Source of the DNA: Diaporthe sp. PMI_573
Lineage: Eukaryota > Ascomycota > Sordariomycetes > Diaporthales > Diaporthaceae
Assembly: GCA_021399435.1 (NCBI GenBank)
Contig: JAJTUP010000077.1
Span: forward strand, 202,445 to 266,444
Reading direction: 5' to 3'
DNA: 64,000 nt
Under the pieces are notes generated by a model. That model was not told the DNA's origin, searched no databases, and worked only from the letters and a program-made list of their open reading frames with translations. Position numbers and translations under genes: made by a program. How positions within the stretch are numbered: the stretch's first letter is position 1; each line of letters begins with the position of its first letter. This document shows, piece by piece, positions 46,320 through 57,765 of this stretch.

Positions 46320-48200
46320 CTGGTAGATGTGATAGTTGTCGGAGACTTTAACCGGCACGACCAGCTATGGGGAGGAGACGAAGTATCCTTAGCAAGACAA
46401 GGCAAAGCGGATTAGATCATTGACCTTATGAGCGAGCTTGATCTCACGAGCCTGCTACCTAGAGGAACGAAGACATAGAGCGGCGGAGACTTTGAAACAA
46501 TAGTTGACTTGGTCCTTGCTTCCGCGGACCTGGCGATATTAACGGTCAAGTGCGCGATATACGGCACAGAGCATGGGTTAGATCATCGTGCTATTGAGAC
46601 AGAGTTTGATGTTTCGGTCCCTGTACTGCAAGCTGAGAAACGGCTCCTGCTCAAGAACGTATCTTAGAAAGAAATCAATGCTCGAATCGCCGCGGCACTA
46701 GAGTCCACCCCGATAGGGGCTACCGTATAGCAGAAGACTGATAGGCTTATGGCAGTGGTGCTGAAAGCAGTCTGCGCTCTGACACCCAGAGCCAAGCCGT
46801 TACCTTATGCAAAACGTTGGTAGACCTTAGATCTCACGCAACTCCGGCAGATATACACGCACTGGAAGAATTGTGCTAGGGCACTGAGGCAAGCAGGACG
46901 AACATGTAAAGAACTTGAGGATACGGCCAGGGGAGCAGTAAAGCAGTACCATAATGCTATCAGACAGCAGAAAAAGACGCACTAGACCGAGTTTCTAGCT
47001 AATAATGACAACATCTGGAAGGCAGCAAAATACCTTAAGTCCGGAGATAACGCAGCATTTAGCAAAGTGCCCCAGCTTGCAATGGCTAACAGCACGCATA
47101 TGGCCAACAATGCCGAATAGGCTAATAAAATGCTAGCTACTTTCTTTCCCTCCTTGCCGGAGCACATCGAAGAAGAAGGGGAGAGGCCTTAGCGCGGAAC
47201 TGCCATCACCATGCCAGATATTACCATAGAGAAGGTGGAGCAATAGCTCTTCACGGCAAGGTTGTAGAAAGCACCTGGCAAAGACAGACTACCCGCCATG
47301 GTCTAGAAATAGATATGGCCAGTTGTAAAGCACAGAGTCTTATTGTTGTTTCGTGTATTATTAGGAGAAGGGGTCCTGCCGAATTAATGGAGACATGCCA
47401 AAATTATCCCTCTTAAGAAACCAAACAAAGAGGACTACTTAATTGCAAAGGCATGGAGGCCTATATTGCTTCTGTCCACACTAGGCAAAGTACTGGAGGC
47501 AGTTATCGCGGAGCGCATCTTGCATGCTGTCAAGACACATAGATTACTGCCAACAAATTACTTTGGAGCCCGCAAACAGCAGTCCGCCGAGCAGGCTTTA
47601 ATGTTACTGTAGGAGCAGATCTTTGCTGCCTGGCGTGGCCGACAGATCTTTAGCCTGGTAAGCTTCGACATCAAAGGGGCGTATAACGGAGTGTGCAAAG
47701 AGAGACTTATCCAAAGACTAAGAGTAAGGGGCATCCCAGAGAATCTGCTTTGCTGGATCGAGGCTTTCTGCTTGAATTATACGGCGACTATCCAGGTTAA
47801 CGGGCAGATATTAGAGAGACAAAGCTTGCCACAAGCTAGGCTGCTACAAGGCTCCCCTCTATCTCCGATCCTGTTTTTATTCTTTAATGCAGACCTTGTA
47901 TAGTAGTGCATTAATTGCTATAGGGGAGCAGTAGCCTTTGTAGACAACTTTACAGCTTGGGTAACGGGCCTAACGGCAGAAAGCAACTGCAATAGAATTA
48001 AAGAGATTATTAAGAAAGCACTAGACTGGGAAAGGAGAAGCGGCGCGACCTTCAAAGCAGAAAAGACGGCAATTATACACTTTACCCGGAAAGCGTACAA
48101 GTCCGACTCGGAACCGTTTGCTTGAGCGGTTCTCCTTCACACTCGGCATGAGAACGAAACAAAACCCCTATTCCGGAAAACTGGCGGCGGCAGCATATGC
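46320..48200 (+). mobile_element. Tad1-type LINE ORF2, riddled with stops (RIP-like)
   Basis: A single plus-strand frame can be followed with only stop codons as breaks: endonuclease end (VGDFNRHDQLWGG, near 46341), the connecting region, then reverse transcriptase with HAKIIPLKKPNK (47395), SFDIKGAYNG (47665, motif A Asp present), QGSPLSP (47850, motif B) and FVDN at 47937-47948 in place of FVDD. It ends with SGATFKAEKTAIIHFTRK. There are well over a dozen stops, nearly all TAG or TAA, many where Gln or Trp is expected, and very few frameshifts. That pattern fits C-to-T mutation by RIP rather than random decay. The RNase H and 3' end are not recognisable after about 48.2 kb. Confidence 0.85.
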
Positions 48201-49128
48201 ATTGAGGCATTTGCCCAACTTGAAATACCGAAGCATTACATTATTAACAAGCAATAGAGCCGCCGTGCTTGTAATTTGAAATCCTTGCCAGTAATCTGGT
48301 TAAGAGTATATTGGGTATATATATGACTCCATCAATGTATTAAAGGCTAAAGGCAATATAGAGGCAGATTCAAAAACCCTAATAGGGGCAATTAAAGCTA
48401 GCTATCTTTGCCGCTGTTGTTGAATAAAGTTTGTCCTTGTATTATACACAGTTAGCATGGCAAAGTTGTAGAGCCGCAGTATAGTGAATTAAACAGCTTA
48501 ACTTTGTCTTAAAGGCGTACTATACGTGGCAATTTTGGCCAACGTACTATTGAACTGATATACAAGAAATAGGACCAGCCAATGTATTTAAAGCTATTTT
48601 GGTCCCCAATGCCAACTCAATGGGTTTGTTCTGTATATAATATACCTTAGAATAAGGGTTAACAAGCCTTTAGAGAACGGAGGGTGTTGTGGGAAATAAA
48701 GCCTTGCTTGTGACGAAATACTGCCGCTCTTAGGCTATCATTGTTGTCGGGTCATCATTAATACGCGATAATATCTAGCGTCATCCTCTAAACTTACTTT
48801 TTGCGCAATGGCCCCTTGTCGGCGCCATTATCGCACTGATGGTCGGTCTCTTTCTTGGTATAACTGTGTTGTATCTTTCTTCGGGACACGAGAATGCAGA
48901 CACCTTCGGCTCATCTGCATCGGTGAACTCTCCAGCCCGCCCACATTGTTAGCAACGTAGTTGCCGCCAATATTACCTTCTCTGTCTATGTCACCTAATA
49001 CAAAAATAGCTTGAACCCCCCTTTGCCGCTCACTGGTGAATTCTGCGCTCCGTCTTGCGTTGTCCGACATGTCGGCGGTATCATTCTGGCTGCAAGCGTC
49101 TTCTGTTCCTGAATCGAAAGGTGCGTCG
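48201..49128. other. AT-rich degraded sequence between LINE and dispersed repeat
   Basis: Up to about 48.75 kb the sequence is AT-rich and stop-dense. From 48828 to 49070 (-) an open frame (MSDNARRSAEFTSERQRGVQ, IFVLGDIDREGN) appears to continue the protein encoded by the dispersed repeat copy B. Confidence 0.45.
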
Positions 49129-49363
49129 CTATAGCTTGGATCTAACGCAAAGAGTGTGTCAAACTCGTTGATCGGTCAGGGCCGGGTCGTCATTGACTTC
49201 TGTATCCATAGCTGTCACTGTAAACACCTAGATACTCTCTCAAGCAGCCCCGGTGTATGAGAGTCAACAGGCAACAACTCAGACCTTGCCAAAAAGGATA
49301 CCCTGGGCCGATATTCAGCCTGCGGGGAACTGTAACTTTGCACAGAAATGAGGCATTCAACAT
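49129..49363 (-). repeat. Dispersed repeat, copy B (unknown coding sequence)
   Basis: Reverse-complement counterpart of 4978-5221. The two are readily aligned by eye with mostly C/T and G/A differences and one or two small indels. On the minus strand the coding sense runs toward lower coordinates and probably continues into 48828-49070. Its upstream side is cut at 49363/49364 by a LINE 3' tail. Confidence 0.65.
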
Positions 49364-49529
49364 ACTAATTCTACTAACCCACGAGAATCCGAAGAGAAAT
49401 GGCAGAAGAAGGCAAATAAGCTAGAATGGACTTTGCATGGGCTTTAAGGAGATCAAGGCATATCTTGGGAAATGTATGGTCAAATTGTTAATAGTTGCCC
49501 TTTCGGGTTAAGCCCGCCGGGCGGAATAA

Positions 49530-49568
<39 letters not shown>
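49364..49568 (+). mobile_element. LINE 3' tail ending in (TG)n
   Basis: About 165 bases (CTACTAACCCACGAGAATCC.. to ..CCGCCGGGCGGAATAA) are identical by eye to the reverse complement of 62105-62272, the 3' end of the LINE at the right edge. Both copies end in a hairpin (GCCCG-C-CGGGC), a short A/T spacer and a TG repeat (here 49532-49568). It is therefore a strongly 5'-truncated LINE insertion with a microsatellite tail instead of poly(A). Confidence 0.8.
49532..49568 (+). repeat. (TG)n microsatellite at the LINE 3' end
   Basis: About 18 TG units directly follow the LINE tail. The matching tract at the other LINE end (62087-62100) has seven units. Confidence 0.9.
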
Positions 49569-49572
<4 letters not shown>

Positions 49573-50188
49573 ACTGTAAGGAGACAACAAGGTTTTCATT
49601 CTTCAGATCTGACGAGTGGAAGGGTATGACATATGTCTGGTGGGGAAGTGGCGTGCAACGCGCACACTGGCCCCGCCTTGCACAAGGATGCGAAACCTGT
49701 CTCGGCAGCAACGCCATGAAAAGCTTCCCCAATTTCCGTCCGGAACCCGTGTCCCGGTCGAACATCAACTGCCCGAAAATAACGCTAGATCTAGATCGCT
49801 GTTTCAGTACTAGGTAATTAGATAGGTAAGCACAATGCATTGGCAAGCTGACCTGCTATCGCACTTCCAATCATGTTCCAAAGAAGAAAGACCAGAAACC
49901 CAGGAAGCGTCACACCTCGCAATTGCCTCTCTGCAGCTGCGACCCAGTAGGAAGCATTTGTTTCTGTACGCTGACATCAGTCAGCATTTATCTCTGCACA
50001 CTGACGTCAACCGCGCTGAGAAGCTGAAAACTGTAGAACGCCCAAAGGTCACGACCATCCGATTCATCTCGGGTGGATTGTAAAATTCGCCCCCTCCGCT
50101 ATCTTACAACTCTCATCGTGCCACATCGTCAACAGGGAGGCGTGATTTAGGCCACACTTCCGCAGCTAAAAACGTCTTGTCTTCAATT
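49569..50188. other. Upstream region of the CorA-type gene
   Basis: No gene is supported. Frames at 49533-49817 are artefacts of the TG repeat. Confidence 0.45.
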
Positions 50189-52241
50189 ATGGGCCGCCAG
50201 GAATGGGAGGACTCCCTTAAAGTTGATCGACTCAAGATTAAGCGAGCTCGCATGAACGATGATGACAGCTCTTGGATCGATCGTGAGCAAACAGAGAGAT
50301 TGAACGAGCACGTGGACGGGGCATTACGATATTTGCAAGAAGTCCCCGATGCTCACTTGGACTTTCTGAACGGACACCTCGAATCACAATGTGAAAGACT
50401 CTACTACCAGACTAAAGGGAACAAAGCTCTGGTCAACGCCTCTCAAGACACTAACAGAGAGCAGCGGTTGGGTGTCTTGTTGTAAGTGAGGTACCATATT
50501 CACGTGGCACTTGCGACTCTAAAGCACCAGTTGAGTAACTATTTCATAGTTTCTTCAACCTACCGGAGTGGCGCCCATCGAGAGCAGCACTAGCACTGCT
50601 GCTCTCACACTGCAACCACGGTCATCGTCACAAGAATGACCCCAACCAGGTGTGTGGTTCTATACAACCGGAAAACAAGGACCTCGGCAACACACCGACT
50701 GACCGTGGTGAGAAGCGGTGTATATGTTCACTTCTATCGAACTATTCAGATAAGGAATGGAACAGGGAGCGGCCCCTGAGACTATGGCCCTATCCTTATT
50801 TCAAACGCCAAGACTTCTTCAAAGACAGAGGGGCAGTTACGATACAATTCATGTTCCGTTACGCGGTTCTCTCTGAAACGAAGGGTGGAACCCAGACAGG
50901 CGATCCGTCTTGGCCGCAGACTTTACGCAGCATCCCGTCTTTTCGGCGCGGCACAGGGAATACGGACAAGAAAGCGACGTCTATCATTGAGCGACGACAT
51001 TTGCTCTTCATGAAATACTTTCCTCGCAATCCTAAAGATCATGACGACGCGAACCCTCCATACCATTTCACTTTAATTTCTCTTGGCCCTCTTCGACACA
51101 AGGAATTGCATGGGATTATCCGGAGCGTGCAAGAGGACGAGGCCAAAAAGGCTGGCGACCTAGCGCCTATTGTTCTTTTCATCAAGTACCTGCGTCTCCT
51201 CTTCCTTGCGTATACAGAAGAATGGGATGATATTCTAGCACGCCTAGATCGGGAAATTTCCTTCAAGGTAAATTGATTGAAGACGCTTGCAGCAACCCCC
51301 CCCCCCCCCAACATCCAGGCTGATCAATGCGTTGCGGATGACAGCTTAGCGAAGTCGAAGACTATTCCGAGGGTTCTCAGAATCATGCCATGATGTACGA
51401 CGACGCCTCTCAGAACACCAGCACCGCCTACTTCAAGATCTTTCAGGTGCTGCGGACCCTCGAAGGCATGGTGAAGGAGACGCTGGCCGACTTTCGCGAC
51501 TGGCATTTCAAAGTAGTCACAACCCTTGACGGACCTAGCCATGCATTTGAGGAAAGACAATTACAGGCAGCTGTAGGTGAGTGGCGAGTCCTGGGCGGAA
51601 AGCTCGAGGCCAGGCTCGGTGGAATACGACAGAGGATCGCCGAGAAGCGGGCAGATGTCCAGAGTCTAAGTGATAATGTTCGTTCTGACGTTGCTACGAA
51701 GTTGCTTCCATCAGAATTGTTTTGAGCATATGCTGAGCTCGGCTGATCATCAATAGATGTTCAACGCCACCTCCATTAATGAGGCACGCCAGAGCACGGT
51801 TCTGAACCAGCTTGTACTGGTTTTCACGGTCGTGACGGTGGTGTATACGCCGTTGGGATTTGTAACGGTGAGTTCCTTGGTCCCTTCCTCGATAATTGGG
51901 TAAATTGAGTAAATGTAAAGGCTCTCTTCGGCATGAACACCATCCAAGACGGCAGCGTCTTGTCCTCCTCTTGGGTTCCGTTTGGGTATATTCTTACCAT
52001 AGTGAGTCTGACCACCTACCTGGTCACCCTGGTCTCTATCTGGTGGCTCGGTTGGATCAAGTTGGGAAAAGGATTACGGGAATACTTCAAGAGCTTGTCA
52101 AGGCAGAAGACGCCAGAAAACGTTTTGGAACACGACAAGACGAACGCTGCATGGGACAACGGTGAAGAAGCCTCCCACCCCATAGAACTTGGGACGGGGC
52201 ATCCTGAAGACAAGCAGGTCCGAGGGTCACGACTGGTCTAG
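50189..52241 (+). CDS. CorA-type magnesium/cation transporter
   Basis: Proposed exons: 50189-50482, 50550-51267, 51345-51677, 51757-51867, 51921-52241; all joins keep frame. The cytosolic N-terminal part is charged and not strongly conserved. After the coiled segment (GKLEARLGGIRQRIAEKRADVQ) comes the family core: FNATSINEARQSTVLNQLV, first membrane helix VFTVVTVVYTPLGFV, the GMN signature in TALFGMN (split across the last intron), and a second helix YILTIVSLTTYLVTLVSIWW. CorA proteins are pentameric plasma or organelle membrane Mg2+ channels with GMN at the pore mouth. The intron at 51268-51344 contains a C14 run. Five exons and a long N-terminal domain are typical of lineage-specific fungal CorA-like proteins. 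Further 5' exons are possible. Confidence 0.82.
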
Positions 52242-52965
52242 GATTCTCCTCACCCGTCACCCCTAGCAATTCTGTAGTCATGTGAAGGCAGACACTTCAG
52301 CGCGTCATTCGACGAACACATATCTAGGTACTTATATATCCAATCCATCCCATCATTAGGCCGTGTACAGCTGCATCCGCAGAAAATTATATACAGAATA
52401 ATATCTCACCTAAAGTTGAGATCTAGATAATATTCACCTAAAATTCATAGTGTTTTAGACTATCATTATGATTTTGGTAAAAAAGAAAATCAGGTATTTC
52501 CAATATCAAACTAGTTATTTTGCGTGTAACTTTAATAAGGAAGTAATACTTAAGACTCCGGCCGATATAGAATATCAACAAAGTTCTGCAAGTAGGGAAC
52601 AATAAGGTAGTGAGGAATTGTGGGAGCATCACTGTCTGACTGAGATCAGCAATATTAATTAGCATACCATTTTAGGAGGAAACATGTCATGCCATCCTGA
52701 AGTCTCCGGCGCAACATATGCTCATCGGTCAGAAATTTGAACCCTGAAAGACACCGTAAAATGCAGGCTTTTGAGTCAGTTGTCAAGTCAGGGATTTAAC
52801 GCTTCTGTTTAGATGCCTTAACTCTTCTTGAACCTCGTTCAGAGCTACATCAGCTGCCCTTCTCCGGGCCCGTTCTGCTTCTACCGCCATTGGAGGTGCC
52901 CTTTGCCTTGACTACGTACAGTATCAGCGAGAGGCCGTGCTATCCCTCATGCTGCTCCAAGAACA
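52242..52965. other. AT-rich intergenic
   Basis: Low-complexity AT-rich sequence between convergent genes. No gene seen. Confidence 0.45.
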
Positions 52966-54330
52966 TCATTCACTTCCTTCGTTGGAGGGTGAAAGGTACT
53001 TAGTCTTGATCTTTTTGCAGCCTTGTCTTTCTAGATTGGGTGCGGCCCATCGAAACGAATCCCAGAATTCAAATCTTCCAGTCAAACGCTGGCTCTCAAC
53101 GGACTCAGCCATCTGGAACTGCTCAGGCAATATGCTTAGCAGGAAGGCTGTGGCTGAAATGCACGTAAAGAGCAGGTAGACACCTCGCAGGCCGAAAATA
53201 TATGCCTCCGTGGCCTGGGACCAAATCATGTCATCGACCGGCCGCGAAAGCTCCGCCAGGAACGTCGCACTGATTTTGGCAATACCAGGGTCGAGACCTT
53301 GCCACTCCAGTTTCAAGCCCATGACATCCTGAAAAACGGTCCCGCCAACTCCTACCCCAAAGGCTATTCCAAATGGCCTCGAGAATGCATACAAAGCCGC
53401 CGCTGCACCTTCCTCGTCACGCTTGCGCATGGCTTGGGCGGCGAAATTTTGAGCGTTCAGCACTGCACCGTGGCCGAGGCCAAGAATAACGAGGATAGGG
53501 CAATTGGTGTATCTTTATCGAAAACGAGAGACAACCCGGATACCGTGGTCACCAATGCCCAGCCGACCCGTTTGGGTCAGCAATAATTCGCCGATGTGTG
53601 ACCATTGCACCTGTTACTATAGAACCGGGGACAAGAGTGACCATGATGGGAAGCGTTGACAGGCCGGTCTGAATGGTAGTGTAAGACTTGAAACGGTATG
53701 TAGTAGAGCTGCCCGTATATCTGGTCCATTACGATCAGCCAAGCATCAAAGACAAAGGCGCATTGCATTGTCAACTCACCACGAAGCCTTGGATTAGTCC
53801 GCAGGTATACGTCACGATAGGGCACGTGTGCCAGAACAAGCTGCGAAGCAAGAAAGGCTGCGCTGCGAATTTGGCCTCGTAAATGAATGTAGACCCAAGC
53901 CCCAGCACACCTAGACAGAGAGGAACCACTGTTCCTGCGCTGAACCAGCTGTGCAGCGAGCCGCCCCAGGAGATGGCGATCAGGATGAGAGTGCTAGATG
54001 CGATGAACAGCAGGCCGCCCAGCCAGTGCATCCGTTCCATTCGCTCGCGCAGTATCGCCGGCGGAGCGCGGACGGTTAGGAAACGCAGGACAAGTCCGAG
54101 CCCTAGTGCGCAGAACGGGAACATGATATAGAACACCCATCGCCACGTGGTTCTTTGCGCGATGATTCCACCTGTCACTGGCCCAAGGCAATTCCCAGCG
54201 GAATGGTAGTGGTGGTCGGCGGCGTTGTTGTCGTGCCACTCCACCCAGCATCGACAGATGATGACGGCGTTCATTCCCAACGACGGCCCGAGAGACCTCA
54301 GCAGTACTGATTCGGTACACCTAATTGACA
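52966..54330 (-). pseudogene. MFS drug-efflux (14-TMS, DHA2-type) transporter, 5'-truncated and frameshifted
   Basis: Minus-strand frames in correct order: GNCLGPVTGGIIAQ (motif C of helix 5) followed by TTWRWVFYIMFPF; several helices; then after a frame change TIQTGLSTLPIMVTLVPGSIVTGAMV; another shift to GWALVTT and LSLVFDKDTPIA; another to HGAVLNAQNF; and finally the helix pair around AFSRPFGIAFGVGVGGTVFQD and FGLRGVYLLFTCISATAFLL. Helices 1-4 are absent; upstream of about 54190 homology fades within the frame. At least three frameshifts are needed. Intact relatives export toxins or metabolites; this one is dead. Confidence 0.78.
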
Positions 54331-56720
54331 ATGATAAAATCAAGTGTAGGGGGATCGCTTGCATTCACCTCAAAAGCCTTGCTGGTGGTCAGCAAACGTC
54401 CAACCTGGTTATAACTTGACTCTGACCAGTCAACTTGGCCCTCTCATTTAGAAAGGGAATGTCTAAGTTACCATCTCAGCCCCGCGCACAGAAGGATGAA
54501 TACAGAAGATAACAATGAGACTCATCCGTAAGGGAGAGTGCAGCAATCGTTGCCCCGAGAATGGCTAGACAGACTGTTTGAGGCCAGGCGCGGTAGACTC
54601 GCGCAAATATGGTCGAAAGAATTTCGTTCCTTCAGAAGTCTATACATGATAATAGTCTTGATCCGAGTTTCCTGTTTCCACGCGTGGCGACGAAATCTTT
54701 CATGGCAACATTGCCTCTTGAGGCACAACAATGCTTCGATTGTAAAAAGGGATTCGAAGAATTTTCGGACATTATATGGAGACCATGCAGAAAACACGTC
54801 CAATGTACCACGTGCCGGCGCAAGATTGTTAAACTGTCACCAGATAGCCCTTACAGAGATGCAGCGTGGTGCGGAGGTCCCTCTCAAGTAGAGCCTAGAA
54901 GACCGGGGCTGCACCGCCGCCATATCTCCGCCATGCCTCGATCATGAAGACATCCAGCCTTCATCGGCTACCACCAGCTCTCTACCAGAGCAGGAAGAAG
55001 ACATAGTGCTAGACACGATCAATGTGGCTTCAACACCTATCACAAATGTTGATTGGCCACTAAGGCGCTCACGGCGACGAACCCGGCGACGCGTCGCTTA
55101 ATGATGCCCGCCGCGCCTGTTTGCTCCGCCCAAGGGGTCTCGTTCAGAACCTGGTCTCAGGGTTATCAAGTCAGCTGCACAGCATGAAATCAATACATTG
55201 CCACTGGCAATTAGCAAGCTTCTTGTGTGCTGATCACAGCAACAACATGCGACGATTTACATCACTCCACATGCCATGACCGCGAAGGACTGCAGTCATG
55301 GGGCTTTAATGGCCGTCTCCTCCTCATGGCCCACACAGCAGACTGGCTTCAGCGATCGGAGCTTTTTGTGAATAAATTCCAACCGGCGAGGAACGTTACT
55401 CTAACAGGGCCGGAGGCAGCAACGTGATATGTTCGGAATGGAGAGAGGGGAAGGTTGTAACCTGTATGGCATGGTCGTCATCCTGGCAGGGCTGGGTGCG
55501 GCGGCGTGGCCTGGTGGATGACCGATGGCGGGGACTACTTTGAACTCAGCACTTGAAAGTCGTGATGGGTCAACGGCATCCATTCACATGTTTCACTCAA
55601 ATCAGGCTGCTGAGTATGGCTTCATGATATCTAAGCCAGCTTCTCGCAAAGCCTATACCGGCCCGATCGCCGAGCCTGGCGAAGAACACGGTGCTGAAGA
55701 TAACCCCGCTCTGATGGGGCTTGGCGAGAAGGAGCTGCTGGTCGTCGTGCGCAGAGGAACGGGCGTGATTGCGCCGTGAAGCCGGGGTCGTCGCCGCTGG
55801 ACGATGACGTCAGGGATTGAGGTGTTGCGACCCAGGACATTGAGAGAGGTCCGCAACGACACCATCAAGGCGGACACCTACCAACACGTCGATGACTACG
55901 AGTGGGCTTTTTCGTACTTTGACCAAGGTGAAAGTGAGAACTAGTACTTGGTGTTCTGACCAGGGAACAACCGTGACTTGCGAAGGAATCATGTTGCTTG
56001 GCTGGATGTGATTACACTACACATGCTGGATGAACAAATGTAATTTTGCTATCGGTAAAATGCGTCTTGTCAAATTCAGCTTCATACATATCGTCTTGCC
56101 CGCGCCCACATCGCCAAGTCTGCCGGAAGATACAGAGAGAAACCGGCTTGCAGACTCCGGCTCGATGAGCGTCCAGACAAAAATTACACGATCCAGAGGG
56201 GACCCCCATGCACTCGTCGAGGTCGCTGTAACACCTGCCATGTGCGCTTGACGGAAAAGTTGCCCCCCTAGCAAGCCGTAACCAAGATGCCTCATGCATC
56301 AAGGACCAGTCTGCACGTCCACTACAGCATGGCTAAAGAAATCTGCTCTCGATATTTCATCATCCCGTCAAATCGAATGACTCCGGACTTGATTCAATAC
56401 CACCTTTCCGAACTCGGCTGCCGCTTTCACTACTTCCTTCAACCCTGGTTCCTCCACGGGATGAAATGGTAGCTCCTTCAGATGAACAAAATGTTTACCG
56501 CTTGATCAGTGTTGCACGTGTTGAAACTTCCATTATTCCAACATCATCGCGACCAAATGGATAATGAATTTGAAGACGAATAGCTGCAACGGGTGGACCG
56601 GGTTTTGTTGTTGGTTGCAGTCATTGCGGCCTGACTGATTCGCATGCCAACCATTGACCAAACGCTGAGCCAGGTGCGACATCTAGCGCAGGCTTGGCCA
56701 CAGTTACAGTAGCCCGCGGC
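54331..56720. other. Intergenic; possible RING-like scrap at 54609-54947
   Basis: A plus-strand frame at 54609-54947 contains CFDCKKGF, then RPCRKHVQCTTCRRK, which resembles the first part of a RING finger (C-x2-C, C-x1-H-x2-C-x2-C), but the last Cys pair is missing. Nothing else in this 2.4-kb stretch is supported. Confidence 0.3.
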
Positions 56721-57765
56721 GGACGCCCACCTGCGCAGGTCTACACACCCCCCACCGGAGGAGTTCCCGTCCCCGACCCCCAGGTGAAGGCCGTCGAAGA
56801 CGTTCGCTAGAAGGCACGCAAGTTGCCGAGTTCGCAATGAGCTCCCTGAGTCTTGACAGCTCTGCCGTGTTGCCAGCTCGGCCTGGCTACGCCACTGAGG
56901 GACAGCCCATCACCGTCTACGCCAATTATGTCCAGCTGGTTCCCCGATCTGACCTGACGCTGTACTCATACGATGTCTCCGAGATCAAACCCGAAGTCGT
57001 TGGAAAGAAGCGCACACAGATAATCCGTCTTTTGATGAACGAGTCGCCAGAGCTGGCAAGTTACCGAGGAGACATGGTCACCGACTTCAGGTCTACCCTG
57101 ATCTCCCGGAAGCAACTGGACTTGGGAGGACACACAAAAGTCATCGACGTGACATACAAGGCTAGGGCGAGGATGACCTTAAGGAGCGCGCCCCACAGTA
57201 CAAGATCGCGGTCAAGTACACCAAGACACTGGCTGTTGGCGACTTGATGTCCTTTCTCACGGCGACAAATCCATCGGTCCAGTACGACAGCAAGCTGGAG
57301 ATGATACAGGGTCTGAACATCTTCCTCAAGCACTGGGCCAAGTCAAACAACAACGTGGCAACTATTGGAGCCAGCAAGACCTTCTCCATGAGTGGCAATG
57401 CTAATAAGCTCGATCTCGGAAGGGGCCCCACTGCTCTTCGCGGTTTCTTCACCAGCGTTCGAGCTGCGACTAACCGTATTCTCGTCAACGTTAACGTCAG
57501 TCACGGCGCCTTCTCGAACGAGGGAAAGCTGACGGATTTGATGAATGCGTACAACCCGCGTCCTGATACCAGCGGATGGCGTCCCTTAGAAAGTTCCTTA
57601 GACGTGCCCGTGTCCGGACCGCACATCTCAAGGAAAAGAAGAAGAAGAAGGGAGAAGTCATCCACCGACCCAAGACCATCTGGAGCTTGGCTAAGAAAAC
57701 CCGATGTGCGGCTTACAAAGATGGCAAGACATCCGATTTGAGCAGGATATTGACCATATACTTAG
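56721..57765 (+). pseudogene. Argonaute (QDE-2-like) 5' remnant: N domain, linker, start of PAZ region
   Basis: First frame: TPPTGGVPVPDPQVKAVEDVR, stop (TAG), KARKLPSSQ, stop. Second frame: LPARPGYATEGQPITVYANYV and SEIKPEVVGKKRTQIIRLLM; a break near 57160; then DDLKERAPQYKIAVKYTKTL, VGDLMSFLTATNPSVQYDSK, LNIFLKHWAK, the linker-1 block TALRGFFTSVRAATNRILVN and VNVSHGAF; and after a further frame change RARVRTAHLKEKKKKKGEVI, HRPKTIWSLA. This is the N-terminal order of fungal Argonautes up to the start of PAZ. PAZ, MID and PIWI are absent after about 57765. Argonautes bind small RNAs and slice or silence targets; this copy has lost the slicer. The intact parent must lie elsewhere. Confidence 0.82.

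Noticed and set aside
49508..49846. Frames containing repeated Thr-His or Cys-Val
   Set aside because: They are translations of the (TG)n microsatellite at the LINE tail.
56012..56302. P-loop-like GDVGAGKT on the minus strand
   Set aside because: No ATPase context before or after it within the short frame; a chance match is likely.
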